From Desulfobulbus rhabdoformis (GTDB lineage Bacteria; Desulfobacterota; Desulfobulbia; Desulfobulbales; Desulfobulbaceae), in the NCBI RefSeq assembly GCF_016919065.1, contig NZ_JAFFQA010000017.1, positions 29,931-93,930 of the forward strand: a stretch of DNA of 64,000 nt, read 5' to 3'. Numbering within the stretch: position 1 is the first letter of the stretch; each line of letters starts with the position of its first letter. Below the pieces are notes generated by a model that had not been told where the DNA came from, did no database searches, and saw only the letters and a program-made list of their open reading frames with translations. This document shows positions 46,138-55,649 of this stretch, one piece after another. The translations under genes were made by a program, and so were the position numbers.

Positions 46138-47292
46138 TTATTTACATTTCTTTTTCTTGCCGCCGCCATATAACACATCAACGGTACCCTCGATATTCTC
46201 TTCCGTGAGGATAACGCGCAGGCCATGCCCTCCCAGCACTTCTCGTGGACGCTGACCGGCACTGGCGGCAAGCAGGGCAAAACAATCATTCAGGGTTTCA
46301 GCCAACTCATCCCAACGGGATTCACCGCTCCCTGCAGGCGGTGCTTTTCGTGTTTCCAGCAAACAGTTCAATCCGTCTTCCCGTGGACCATAAATAAGAA
46401 AGGTTTCGGTTTGCCCGAGGTGAAGATCCACATCCATTCCGCTTGCACTGGCAACAGCGACTCGAGATTTTGCTTTTGTTGGTTTTGGAAGCCCAACTTC
46501 AACCATCTCTTTGGATCCACAACCACACCCCGAGGCGCAGCCACAGGAATCCACTGCAACCTGTCTTGAAACTGTGGGCAAAAAACCATTGGTCAACTTG
46601 GCAATCTCTTCCATATGCACACGAGTTGGTGCCTCCGGCCCTTCTTCCTGCTCTGGAGCAGGCTCAAAAGGAACCAACTCCATGGCGGAAGCGCCAAGCG
46701 CTGCCATGCTCTCAGCAAGTTGGGCAAGCTGGTGGGCATTGTAGCCAGGGTAGACTGTGGAACGAATCGTTACCTGAATACCGGCATCGGCAAAGGCCTG
46801 TACGGCCTTGCTTTGCTCCTCAAGCAGTTGCGGCACTACCTGCTTTAAGGGAATTGTTTTCTTTCCGGGGCGAATCCAGCCATACAGCTTTTCTGCCGTG
46901 TCCCCATCCAGGGTGTCCACCAGCAGGGTTACAGCTTGCACCCCTGCTTCTGCAAGTGCTGCGGCTTCATCTGCTCCACCAAATCCTAGCGTGGTTACAC
47001 TGATTTTCAACTCTGGCGATTCCTGGTGAATCATTGAAATGGTCGCCATGGTTGCAGCCATGGAAGCAAGAGGGTCCCCGGGGCCATCAAGTACAACTTG
47101 GCTCAGACCTTCATGTTGAGCGATTTCAGACAAAACTTCAGATGCATTGAGCGCCTGACCATTGTTCCCTTCCGCTGCATATCGCATACGGCTGAAGGCG
47201 ATGGGGGCTACCGGCAACCGCAGCACAGTACCAGATTCCTCACTGTTGGGTTCTATGTAGCCAGGTGCGTTGGAGATGGGAATGACGGTCAT
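46138..47292 (-). CDS. NifB/NifX-like protein with degenerate radical-SAM site
   Basis: 384 residues. Residues 1-250 follow the NifB radical-SAM barrel: LRLPVAP lines up with the NifB lead-in, and GPGDPLASM and TLGFGGADEAAALAEAGVQA are recognisable. The C-x3-C-x2-C positions are Ala32, Met36 and Ala39, so no [4Fe-4S]-SAM cluster can form there. A Cys-rich linker (CGCASGCGCG, near 255-268) leads to a C-terminal dinitrogenase iron-molybdenum-cofactor (NifX/NifB-C) domain with VASASGMDVDLHLGQTETFL, ending in GGGKKKKC. Probably binds or carries NifB-co or FeMo-co rather than making it (inference). Confidence 0.8.
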   Translation of the reverse strand: MTVIPISNAPGYIEPNSEESGTVLRLPVAPIAFSRMRYAAEGNNGQALNASEVLSEIAQHEGLSQVVLDGPGDPLASMAATMATISMIHQESPELKISVTTLGFGGADEAAALAEAGVQAVTLLVDTLDGDTAEKLYGWIRPGKKTIPLKQVVPQLLEEQSKAVQAFADAGIQVTIRSTVYPGYNAHQLAQLAESMAALGASAMELVPFEPAPEQEEGPEAPTRVHMEEIAKLTNGFLPTVSRQVAVDSCGCASGCGCGSKEMVEVGLPKPTKAKSRVAVASASGMDVDLHLGQTETFLIYGPREDGLNCLLETRKAPPAGSGESRWDELAETLNDCFALLAASAGQRPREVLGGHGLRVILTEENIEGTVDVLYGGGKKKKCK

Positions 47293-47454
47293 GATGATTC
47301 GCCCATGGTTGAGGAGAGGAAAAAATCACTCTTCAGTGAAACAAAAACTGAGATCGCGGCACCATTGTTAGCAACTTTGGTGTACGTCTTTTGAGGGATT
47401 CCCCTCCATTTTTGAAGGTATCTAGCTCTACATACATATCAAGACACCTGTAAG

Positions 47455-47497
47455 GGAAAAATTTGGTGGTGGGACAAGGAGAAACCCACCACCAAAT
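47455..47497 (-). terminator. Terminator after nifK
   Basis: ATTTGGTGGTGGG and CCCACCACCAAAT give a 13-bp stem; the minus strand continues with TTTTTCCC. It separates nifHI1I2DK from the NifB/NifX-like gene, within a 233-bp gap. Confidence 0.85.
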
Positions 47498-47525
47498 ATC
47501 TACTGCTAACTACAACTCATTCCAC

Positions 47526-48899
47526 TTAGTACACGAGCTCGAATTTCTGCTCGGTCGCATCCCTATCCTCACGGCTGAGGAGTGCATCGAGCACTTTTTC
47601 CAGGAAGCGGAGGCCGCCTTTGTAACCGACGGTCGGGAAGTACTGATGTCCCTGGCGATCGAGGATCGGGAAGCCCCAACGAACAAAGGGGATATCCTCG
47701 TCACGGGAGATGTATTTGCCGTAGGTGTTACCAATCAGCAGGTCAACCGGGTCGTTTTTGATCCACTGATGCATGAGGAACATGTCACCTTTGGCGCGAA
47801 CATTGACCGGAAAGGGGGAATCTTTGGTAATCTCTTTGATCCGCTCTTCAAACTTCTTGCCCGGGGTACCGGTGACGATGTGCACAGGACACATATCAAT
47901 GGAAGTCAGGAACTCGGTCATGGCGATCAACTGATCGGGATCGCCGTAGATCGCAACCTTCTTGTGATAGAAGTACTGATGCATATCAGAGATCAAATCG
48001 ACCAACTGACCACGCTCGATGGCGATTTCCTCAGGAACTACTTTACCAGCTACAGTACGTAGGGCGTCGATGAAGCGGTCAGTGGCTTTCAGGCCAAAAG
48101 GCATGTCAAGGACACTGCAGGGTACTTTATATTTACTGTCCAGGAAGCGGGCTGCGTCAGCCGAACACCACTCACCCAGAGCCAGAGTGCCGATAGCATC
48201 GCCACAACCTTTGAGTTCGGCAATGGTCACACCACCTTTGGGAAACATAGAGTACTCACCGGTAAGCGGAGCATTCAGGATTCCGGAAGTATCAGGAAAC
48301 AGGGTGATATCGGCGCCGACCAGAGCAGCGAGGCGTTTAATTTCCTCCATGTCCGAAGGCTCAACCCAACCGGGGATCACGTTAACTTTTCCGTTTTTCT
48401 TCCCTGTGGGTTCAGCCAGGGCGGCCATGGCTTTAACCATGTTGGAAAAACCGGTAACATGAGACCCTACATAACTTGGGGTGTTGGCACCAAGGACGGT
48501 TTTTCCTTCAGGGATCGTTCCCTCTTTGGTCGCCTTGTCAAAGATCTGCGGCAAGTCATCGCCGATGGTCTCGGAGAGACAGGTTGTGTGCACTGCGATA
48601 ACTTCCGGCTCGTACACAGAGAAGATGTTCCGAATGGACTGCAGCAAGTTCGCCTGGCCACCGAAAACCGAGGCACCTTCAGTAAAGGAGCTGGTTGATG
48701 CAGAGATCGGCTCCTTGTAGTGCCGGGTCAGGGCACTTCTGTGGTAGGCACAGCAACCCTGAGAACCGTGACTGTGGGGAAGACAGCCCTGGATACCAAG
48801 TGCAGCGTACATGGCTCCGATGGGCTGGCAGGTCTTCGCCGGGTTAATCATTACGGCGCTGCGTTCTTTAATTTCTTTGGGTGTATGTCGAAGTAGCAT
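47526..48899 (-). CDS. nifK: Nitrogenase MoFe protein, beta subunit
   Basis: 457 residues, the short NifK form of anaerobes and archaea-type nitrogenases. P-cluster ligands: Cys24 (KTCQPIGAMYAALGI), Cys49 in SQGCCAYH, and the Cys of HTTCLSETIGDD. It ends in the conserved region VRWGFPILDRQGHQYFPTVGYKG. With NifD it forms the alpha2-beta2 tetramer. 24 bp downstream of nifD. Confidence 0.97.
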   Translation of the reverse strand: MLLRHTPKEIKERSAVMINPAKTCQPIGAMYAALGIQGCLPHSHGSQGCCAYHRSALTRHYKEPISASTSSFTEGASVFGGQANLLQSIRNIFSVYEPEVIAVHTTCLSETIGDDLPQIFDKATKEGTIPEGKTVLGANTPSYVGSHVTGFSNMVKAMAALAEPTGKKNGKVNVIPGWVEPSDMEEIKRLAALVGADITLFPDTSGILNAPLTGEYSMFPKGGVTIAELKGCGDAIGTLALGEWCSADAARFLDSKYKVPCSVLDMPFGLKATDRFIDALRTVAGKVVPEEIAIERGQLVDLISDMHQYFYHKKVAIYGDPDQLIAMTEFLTSIDMCPVHIVTGTPGKKFEERIKEITKDSPFPVNVRAKGDMFLMHQWIKNDPVDLLIGNTYGKYISRDEDIPFVRWGFPILDRQGHQYFPTVGYKGGLRFLEKVLDALLSREDRDATEQKFELVY

Positions 48900-48923
48900 T
48901 GTTCTGCCCTCTATATTGATGCT

Positions 48924-50561
48924 TTATTCCCACACGTAGGTGGCTGAGAGTTCGGGGCTTTCCTGCCAAGGAGCTTTCATGTATCCCCAAACCTTGCTGT
49001 TCACCAGGCGGTCGATTTCATAGTAAAAGTTGACTGCGCCTTTGAATCCGGCATACGGGCCGTGGGAATCATAGCTGTGCAGCTGTTTCATCGGGACACC
49101 GAGCTTCTGGATGGAGAATTTCTCCTTAATACCGGCACAGAAGATATCAGGCTTCATCAACTCGACCAGTTTCTCTGCCTCGAACTGATTCAGATCGTCG
49201 ATGGCAAAGGTGCCGGCTTCCATATCCGGGAGCATACCGTTGTAGTCCTTAAACTCAAACCCACCGTCTTCCAGAGCCTTGAGCTCTTCTTCAGTCTTAC
49301 GCGGTTTGTAACGGGTAGGATCAGCCTCGACCTCAATCTCTTCAATGTTCCGGCTATCGGCATCAACCTTGAGGTTCGGAATAACCTGACGTCCCTCATA
49401 GTCATCGCGATGGGCAAACTCATAGCCTGCGGCCAGCGTCTTCATACCAAGCTCGGCAAAGAGATCCTGGTAATGATGGGCACGACTACCACCGACAAAA
49501 AGCATGGCGGTCTTACCATCGGTACGCGGGAAGACATCTTTCTGTGCCGCATCGACAGCCTTCATCTCCTCGGCAATAACTTCTTCAACCCGATCAATCA
49601 ACTTCTGATCGCCAAAGTACTCTGCAATCTTCCGCAGTGATTTAGCGGTGGATTTGGCACTGATAAAGTTCACCTTGATCCACGGAATGCCGTACTTGGT
49701 CTCCAGCATGTCGGCCACGTAGTTGATTGAGCGGTGACACATAACGCAGCTCAGGTCAGCAGTGTGGGCACTGGCAAACTGGTCGTAGGTGGAGTTACCG
49801 GAGAAGGTGGAAATTGTGGCGATACCGCATTTGCGCAGAACCCGGTCAATCTCAAAACCGTCACCACCGATGTTATACTCACCCAGCAGGTTAATCTTAT
49901 ACTCGCCTTCTTTGACCTCGTCGTTCTCGCCAACGATATGGGTAAAGATCTGGTTGTTGGCAATATGGTGACCAGCTGACTGGGAAACACCTTTGTAGCC
50001 CTCACAGCTGAAGGCGAAAACATTACAGTCGCCAAACTCTTCTTTCTTTAGGCGGGCAACGTTGTGGATATCGTCACCAATCAGACCGACCGGACAGGTC
50101 GCGAATACAGTGATCGCCTTCGGATGGAAGATGTCGTACACTTCCTGAATGGCCTGGGCCAGTTTTTTCTCACCACCGAAGATGATGTCGGAATCCTGCA
50201 TATCGGTAGAGAAACAGTAGGTCATGTAGTTCTCACCATTCTCACCGGCATCTGTCTGGTTACGGCGGGTCAGCCAGGCATAAAAGCTACACCCAATGGG
50301 GCCATGCACCAGGTTGACAACGTCGCGGGTGGGGCCCATAATAACGCCCTTACAACCGGCGTAAGTACAACCGCGCATGGTGATGATACCCGGAATGGTA
50401 CGAACGTTAGCTTGAATTTCCGGGGTGGTATTCTCCAGGGCCTCGTTGATGAGGATCTGCTTGGCCCGTTTCCGGGCCACTTTTGCGGGATATTTACTTA
50501 AGAGCTCTTTTTTAATGTCCGTGGGTTCCCACTGAACGAGCTTTTTCTTTGCAGTTGCCAT
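48924..50561 (-). CDS. nifD: Nitrogenase MoFe protein, alpha subunit
   Basis: 545 residues. P-cluster Cys in RGCTYAGCKG, GPIGCSFYAW and CPVGLIGDD; FeMo-co ligands Cys in VMCHRSINY and His in LHSYDSHGPYAGF. A charged insertion of about 50 residues (around 390-445, DADSRNIEEIEVEADPTRYKPRKTEEEL...) compared with the aerobic-type enzyme is characteristic of Clostridium-like group II nitrogenases. FeMo-co rather than V/Fe-only type is inferred from this and the absence of a delta subunit gene. Confidence 0.97.
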   Translation of the reverse strand: MATAKKKLVQWEPTDIKKELLSKYPAKVARKRAKQILINEALENTTPEIQANVRTIPGIITMRGCTYAGCKGVIMGPTRDVVNLVHGPIGCSFYAWLTRRNQTDAGENGENYMTYCFSTDMQDSDIIFGGEKKLAQAIQEVYDIFHPKAITVFATCPVGLIGDDIHNVARLKKEEFGDCNVFAFSCEGYKGVSQSAGHHIANNQIFTHIVGENDEVKEGEYKINLLGEYNIGGDGFEIDRVLRKCGIATISTFSGNSTYDQFASAHTADLSCVMCHRSINYVADMLETKYGIPWIKVNFISAKSTAKSLRKIAEYFGDQKLIDRVEEVIAEEMKAVDAAQKDVFPRTDGKTAMLFVGGSRAHHYQDLFAELGMKTLAAGYEFAHRDDYEGRQVIPNLKVDADSRNIEEIEVEADPTRYKPRKTEEELKALEDGGFEFKDYNGMLPDMEAGTFAIDDLNQFEAEKLVELMKPDIFCAGIKEKFSIQKLGVPMKQLHSYDSHGPYAGFKGAVNFYYEIDRLVNSKVWGYMKAPWQESPELSATYVWE

Positions 50562-50584
50562 GTCGTTCTATTCTCCTTGGGCTC

Positions 50585-50959
50585 TTAGGAAATCGATTTG
50601 AGTCCAGTCTCGCCCGTTCTCACGCGGACGGATTCCTTGATCGGCAGTACAAAGATCTTGCCGTCGCCCGGTTTGCCCGTCTTGTTGGTGGTAATAATGG
50701 TATCAACCACGGTCTCTACAAAATCGTCATCCACGACGATGGTCATTACACGTTTGGGGTAGAGCTTACCTTTTTCGCCAAGAACAGAGGCAGCTTCTTC
50801 ATACCCCTCTTCAGCGCCGGTCAGGACGGCAGGATTAACAAACCCCTTGCCCCGGCCGTTGGCCTCGTGCGCGAAGAATGCATCCACACCTGCTTCGGTC
50901 AGAGCCTTCTTCGTCTGGTTCATCATGTTCATTCGCACTACGGCGATCACCTCTTTCAT
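50585..50959 (-). CDS. nifI2: Nitrogen regulatory PII-like protein NifI2
   Basis: 124 residues, PII fold, with the NifI2-type longer T-loop (HEANGRGKGF to GKLYPKRVMTIVV). With NifI1 it binds MoFe protein and switches nitrogenase off in response to ammonium through 2-oxoglutarate and ATP. Its ATG overlaps the nifI1 stop by 4 bp. Confidence 0.95.
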   Translation of the reverse strand: MKEVIAVVRMNMMNQTKKALTEAGVDAFFAHEANGRGKGFVNPAVLTGAEEGYEEAASVLGEKGKLYPKRVMTIVVDDDFVETVVDTIITTNKTGKPGDGKIFVLPIKESVRVRTGETGLKSIS

Positions 50960-51300
50960 GCCTCTACCTCCGCGCCTTCCTTAACGCCGGAGCTGATGGT
51001 GTAGGAACATTCGACATCACTGACAAAGATCTTACCGTCACCAAAGGCGCCCTTGGCACCAGAGCGGCCAGTATCCATGATGGTTTTAATGACAAACTCT
51101 TGATCCTCTGCGCTTACAACACTCATCAGCATGGTTTTGGGAATCTCATCATAGGTCACCTCACCAATCTTGATACCGCGCTGCTTACCGCGGCCTGCTA
51201 CTGAGTACTTGGTGATCGCGGGGAATCCGGCATCCATCAGGGCCGCAAGAATATCATCTGCTTTTTCCGGTCTAACGATGGCTCTGATCATAACTAACAT
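50956..51300 (-). CDS. nifI1: Nitrogen regulatory PII-like protein NifI1
   Basis: 114 residues, PII fold: MIRAIVRPEKADDILAALMD, YSVAGRGKQRGIKIGEVTYD, DGKIFVSDVE. The position between nifH and nifD is diagnostic for NifI proteins. Confidence 0.95.
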   Translation of the reverse strand: MLVMIRAIVRPEKADDILAALMDAGFPAITKYSVAGRGKQRGIKIGEVTYDEIPKTMLMSVVSAEDQEFVIKTIMDTGRSGAKGAFGDGKIFVSDVECSYTISSGVKEGAEVEA

Positions 51301-51346
51301 GGCATTGGCTCCTTACTGTGTATCTCTTTAAATTAGGGTGTTGTGA

Positions 51347-52201
<855 letters not shown>

Positions 52202-52275
52202 TTACTGGATTACTCCAGCCCGTTGTCAGCGTTTGTTAAAGAGGCGAATTATTTCCGCCTTGTGCCTTTACTAAG

Positions 52276-52290
52276 GCAATGGCCGTGCCA
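52276..52290 (-). promoter_or_regulatory. Sigma-54 (-24/-12) promoter of the nif operon
   Basis: TGGCAC-GGCCA-TTGC on the minus strand matches the consensus TGGCAC-N5-TTGC exactly. Transcription would begin near 52264, giving a leader of about 90 bases before nifH. Confidence 0.88.
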
Positions 52291-52389
52291 TCACGAAAAA
52301 GTAATAAATTTTTCTCTCAAGATCACAATATTGCGACATTTTTTCTTTTTACCTGCAAAACAGATCCGCACCTCCAGGCAACAACACCA

Positions 52390-52405
52390 TGTAACACAAG
52401 CGACA
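52390..52405. promoter_or_regulatory. Candidate NifA-type upstream activator site
   Basis: TGT-N10-ACA, the NifA binding consensus, 100 bp upstream of the -24 element, the usual distance. Next to it, GACAAAATGGTAG is directly repeated at 52402 and 52421. Confidence 0.65.
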
Positions 52406-52779
52406 AAATGGTAGAAAGGTGACAAAATGGTAGGGGTGCACAATGAAAAACAGGAGCAAAAGCCGAGCTCAACGCGCAGCTTCTCAATAAAGACAGCCCA
52501 TTTCAGACTTCTTTTATTGATTCACCATGCCTAAATGCTCCCCCCCCAAGGGAAGGCAGGAGTATTGCGAGCCAAGAACCCCTGGTACTCAAATAGACGA
52601 AAAAACAAATTCACTCATGCCCACAGATAGGCGGAGCGCCTCCGTTGCACGCCGCCAAAGACAGAAAGGCCTCATCGATTATCTACAGATTCAGAAAAGA
52701 CACAGAGAAAACTGCGCAGCAAAAAAGGGAGAGGAGAAAACAGAAGGAGTCCAACAACAAGAAGAGGAGCGCTGAAGAA
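52406..52779. other. Region between the nif control region and the unknown gene
   Basis: 374 bp without a gene I can support; it contains purine-rich low-complexity sequence near 52680-52770. No terminator-like hairpin after the gene ending at 52780 is obvious. Confidence 0.4.
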
Positions 52780-54090
52780 TCAGCCCTCCTCAATCCGACG
52801 TCGAAAGAGAGCCAGCTGGTGATCGCGGATTGCGCCTAGCTGCAGATGATAAATATCAGAAGGGAAAAGAAACTCAACCACGCCAGTATCGAAGATGCGC
52901 TTGACCTCATACTCGTCGTGGGCCACATCGCGCTGGTATATATAATTGAGATACGACCTGTTGGTATGCAAAATGAACTCGATGCGCATGCCACCAGTTC
53001 GAGCAAAGAATTTCAACATGGAGGTCTTGCCGGAGCTCCCTGTCGAGCGACTGGCATACTTCCCCCCTGTCAGAGTATCGGAGATATCCTCCAACGTCAT
53101 AAACGAGCCTGCCCGGGCTGCACTCCTGGTCAAGTGACAGGCAAACCGTTTCACGTCATTCACAGAATTGAGCACCGCCATGAGACCAAGCTCATCATCA
53201 ACAGCCGAAGCGGGATTTTTCTCGTTTTTCCGCAGCAGCTTGAGCACCTTGGCAGCTGGTTCTTTCTTGCGGATAGTCACGTAAATTGGAATCGGGGTTC
53301 CGTTGTCACAAAATCTCCGCCGCTTAACCAAGGTGAGCTTTTCCCCTGCCCCCGGCCGCACCTCATGCGCTTCTTCCTCGGACAAGACATCAACCGAGGT
53401 ACAATGAAAATCTTCAGGGTCATGAAAACTGTGCAGATAACGAATATCCAGATCCCCGATTTTGTAATCCGCACTCCAGACATAGGCGTTCAGAAAGCGG
53501 AGAAATTCCAGAAATTTCCCCTCAATCTTGGTCTCCCGCTCTCTCTGATCAATAGATCCCGCCAGCCCCATCAACATCAACTTGCGTTTTGCCTCAAAAC
53601 GGGCCTTTTTATGATACCGCTCATCAAAGAGCATAAGCAGTAATTCAACCGGATCCCAAGCAGTCACCACTTCGTTGGTGGTCTCAATATGCGCACTATA
53701 CGGAGCGAGAACCTTGGCCTGCAACGACCGGATCACATCATCTGCCGTGCGGGCATAGTCTTTGAGATGCCGTACGAGTTCCGCCTGTGGCCCCTCTACC
53801 CCAAACATATTACCCAACAACCGGTACGAACGCTGGGCAGCCTGTTCACGCAACTGCTGATCGTGAATTAACACCAGAATCTCGTCAAAGGTGTTCACTC
53901 CAAGCAGATCAAATATCTGATTACGAACAGATCGGTACTTGGTCTTGAGCAATTGATTCGAGCGAATTCTTGCGACCCAGTCTTTCGCTTGCCGAGAGAA
54001 GGGATGCGCCAAAGGCGGATCATCCTCAACGGTAAATGGGCCATCCTGAAGTGTAGCGGAAAAAACAGATTGAGAGGTGAGAATACTCAT
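52780..54090 (-). CDS. Unrecognised conserved-looking protein upstream of nif
   Basis: 436 residues from MSILTSQSVFSATL; family not recognised with certainty. Predicted all-helical N-terminal half (RQAKDWVARIRSNQLLKTKY, EILVLIHDQQLREQAAQRSY) and a mixed C-terminal half with VYVTIRKKEP-like strands and SGKTSMLKFFARTGGMRIEF, which is not a good P-loop. A GTG at 54150 overlapping the upstream stop (GTGA) gives a hydrophobic 20-residue extension and is the alternative start. It follows the amidotransferase-like gene, so both are probably one transcript. Link to nitrogen fixation rests only on proximity. Confidence 0.6.
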   Translation of the reverse strand: MSILTSQSVFSATLQDGPFTVEDDPPLAHPFSRQAKDWVARIRSNQLLKTKYRSVRNQIFDLLGVNTFDEILVLIHDQQLREQAAQRSYRLLGNMFGVEGPQAELVRHLKDYARTADDVIRSLQAKVLAPYSAHIETTNEVVTAWDPVELLLMLFDERYHKKARFEAKRKLMLMGLAGSIDQRERETKIEGKFLEFLRFLNAYVWSADYKIGDLDIRYLHSFHDPEDFHCTSVDVLSEEEAHEVRPGAGEKLTLVKRRRFCDNGTPIPIYVTIRKKEPAAKVLKLLRKNEKNPASAVDDELGLMAVLNSVNDVKRFACHLTRSAARAGSFMTLEDISDTLTGGKYASRSTGSSGKTSMLKFFARTGGMRIEFILHTNRSYLNYIYQRDVAHDEYEVKRIFDTGVVEFLFPSDIYHLQLGAIRDHQLALFRRRIEEG

Positions 54091-54146
54091 GCAGACCGGT
54101 CCAAGATATAGACAAAATACAGAGATGGACCAGCCGAAGAGAACGG

Positions 54147-54842
54147 TCACTTGATCAGTGCGATAAAATTGCGCAAGAGCACACTAAAATCCGCTGTCAT
54201 TTCCGCAGCCAGCCCCCGAACGTCCTCAATAATATCTTGACCAACAGGCTGACCATGTTGCAGCCAAACATCGAGATCCCCAGGAAAGTCGATGTAGTTA
54301 TCACACTGCAGACCGATTATATGCGGACGTCCCTCTAGACAGCATGCTTCTACCATGCAATCGCGCGAGGTCGCAAGCAAAACCATATTGCGCGGCAACG
54401 GAGACTGCACGACCTGCCCATGCCACTTGAACAGCTTACATGGCGTCCGAATCCCTTGAAACAGAGGATGCTCGCGCCCATCATGGGTAATATGCCCATC
54501 AATCACTCCGCGACTGAGCACATGCCCAGGACCAATGGTGGCTCCAGCGGCATCGGCAATAAGCTGATATCCCAAATTAAATCCAAGGCAGGGCTTATTC
54601 AGATTCATCCAGGCGCGAACCAATCGCTTTTCTTCGCTCAGAAAAGAACACCGATCAACCTGGTGAAACTCACAGTCCCCACCAAGCAGAATGAGCGCGT
54701 CAAAATCAGCAAAATCCGCTGCACTCTCGCTCCACAAGGGAACCACACGCAAAACGACACCAGCCTCTTTGGCCACCTTCGCAAAAACCGGCCCGGGACT
54801 ATGCCATTCACTATGTTGCAGTATCAGGATTTTTTTACTCAT
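54147..54842 (-). CDS. Class-I glutamine-amidotransferase-like protein lacking the catalytic triad
   Basis: 231 residues from MSKKILILQHSEW. The flavodoxin-like GATase fold is clear: ALILLGGDCEFHQ, PCLGFNLGYQLIADAAGA, LFKWHGQVVQSPLP and HIIGLQCDNYIDFPGDL. The nucleophile elbow G-x-C-x-G reads GFNLG, so Cys is Asn. The usual Q-F-H-P-E site reads QCDNYI, so the His and Glu are also gone. It should not hydrolyse glutamine. A binding or regulatory role is possible. Confidence 0.8.
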   Translation of the reverse strand: MSKKILILQHSEWHSPGPVFAKVAKEAGVVLRVVPLWSESAADFADFDALILLGGDCEFHQVDRCSFLSEEKRLVRAWMNLNKPCLGFNLGYQLIADAAGATIGPGHVLSRGVIDGHITHDGREHPLFQGIRTPCKLFKWHGQVVQSPLPRNMVLLATSRDCMVEACCLEGRPHIIGLQCDNYIDFPGDLDVWLQHGQPVGQDIIEDVRGLAAEMTADFSVLLRNFIALIK

Positions 54843-55462
54843 TGGATTCTCAGCACAGTAATCCCTCGCCATCTATAACCTATCTCAAAAAGGGAGGGAG
54901 CTGCCCCGTAGAGAGGAGGAGGACGGGGCAGCCAGTTGGAGGAGGGAGGTAAAACGGAATTCTCAACAGCAAGAAACGAGAGGATTGTTCAACAACTTCA
55001 ATTCTTCATCTATTCATTCAGTTACATTTGTCGTTCTCAAAACAGAGAAGAGAAGACGTTTCGCGGCTTCACTGCATGCGGTCTCACATCAAGTGAGATT
55101 CAGTTTAACTTCTTCACGATACCCTTGCATTTCAATGGCTTAAACAAAAAAACCAAATCCTCGATCTTAACACTCCAATCGAGATATTTTGTTTAATACA
55201 ATCAACGTGCCAAAGAAAAACACAAACTAGAAAAAACCTCAACTATGCCTTTTTTCGTTGTTTCACAGCCAAGGCCCCCTATACCACAAAAAAACAAAAC
55301 AGAAACAAAGTATTTTTTTGTAAAATATAAAATATGCAGTTTGCAAAATTGTATAATTTAACAGCAAAGCCCTCCGGCGTTCATAATGAGGATCGTCGAC
55401 GAATACTCACAGCATTTACGGCTAAAGACTGTATTCGGCTCGCAAATATTAAGGTTTTCACT
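54843..55462. other. AT-rich intergenic region
   Basis: Divergent region between the amidotransferase-like gene and the plus-strand membrane-protein gene. At 54900-54932 GCTGCCCC pairs with GGGGCAGC around a purine-rich GAGAGGAGGAGGA loop, in what would be the 5' leader on the minus strand. The rest is AT-rich with no supported gene. Confidence 0.4.
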
Positions 55463-55491
55463 TTGACGAACCCTCCCCCCCTTGCTACCAT
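55463..55491 (+). promoter_or_regulatory. Possible sigma-70 promoter of the small membrane-protein gene
   Basis: TTGACG, 17-base spacer, TACCAT; about 160 bp before the GTG start, with the diverged repeat in the leader. Confidence 0.4.
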
Positions 55492-55513
55492 AGGCTAGCC
55501 TTAATTTTCTTGC

Positions 55514-55636
55514 AGGGAATTATGAACACTTGCCTTTTCTTCCAACCTCGGCGTTATGCTTAAATTTTAACCTCAGCGGCAGCCGAAGACGCCGAGAGCA
55601 TACATATGCCTGCGGTACATTTTTAAGCACGCCCCC
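55514..55636. repeat. Diverged copy of the 141-bp repeat
   Basis: Shares CTTTTCTTCCAACCTCGGCG, ATGCTTAAATTTTAACCTC and ATATGCCTGCGGTA with the full copies in the same order as copy 1, but the ends have decayed and a GC-rich GGCAGCCGAAGACGCCG segment is inserted. Confidence 0.55.
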
Positions 55637-55649
55637 CAGGAGTACACCT

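Noticed and set aside
46443..47003. 186-codon plus-strand open frame
   Set aside because: Antisense to the NifB/NifX-like gene; Pro/Gln/His-rich composition typical of a shadow frame.
55530..55649. N-terminal extension of the small membrane protein
   Set aside because: It translates through the diverged 141-bp repeat; a GTG with a good ribosome-binding site follows.
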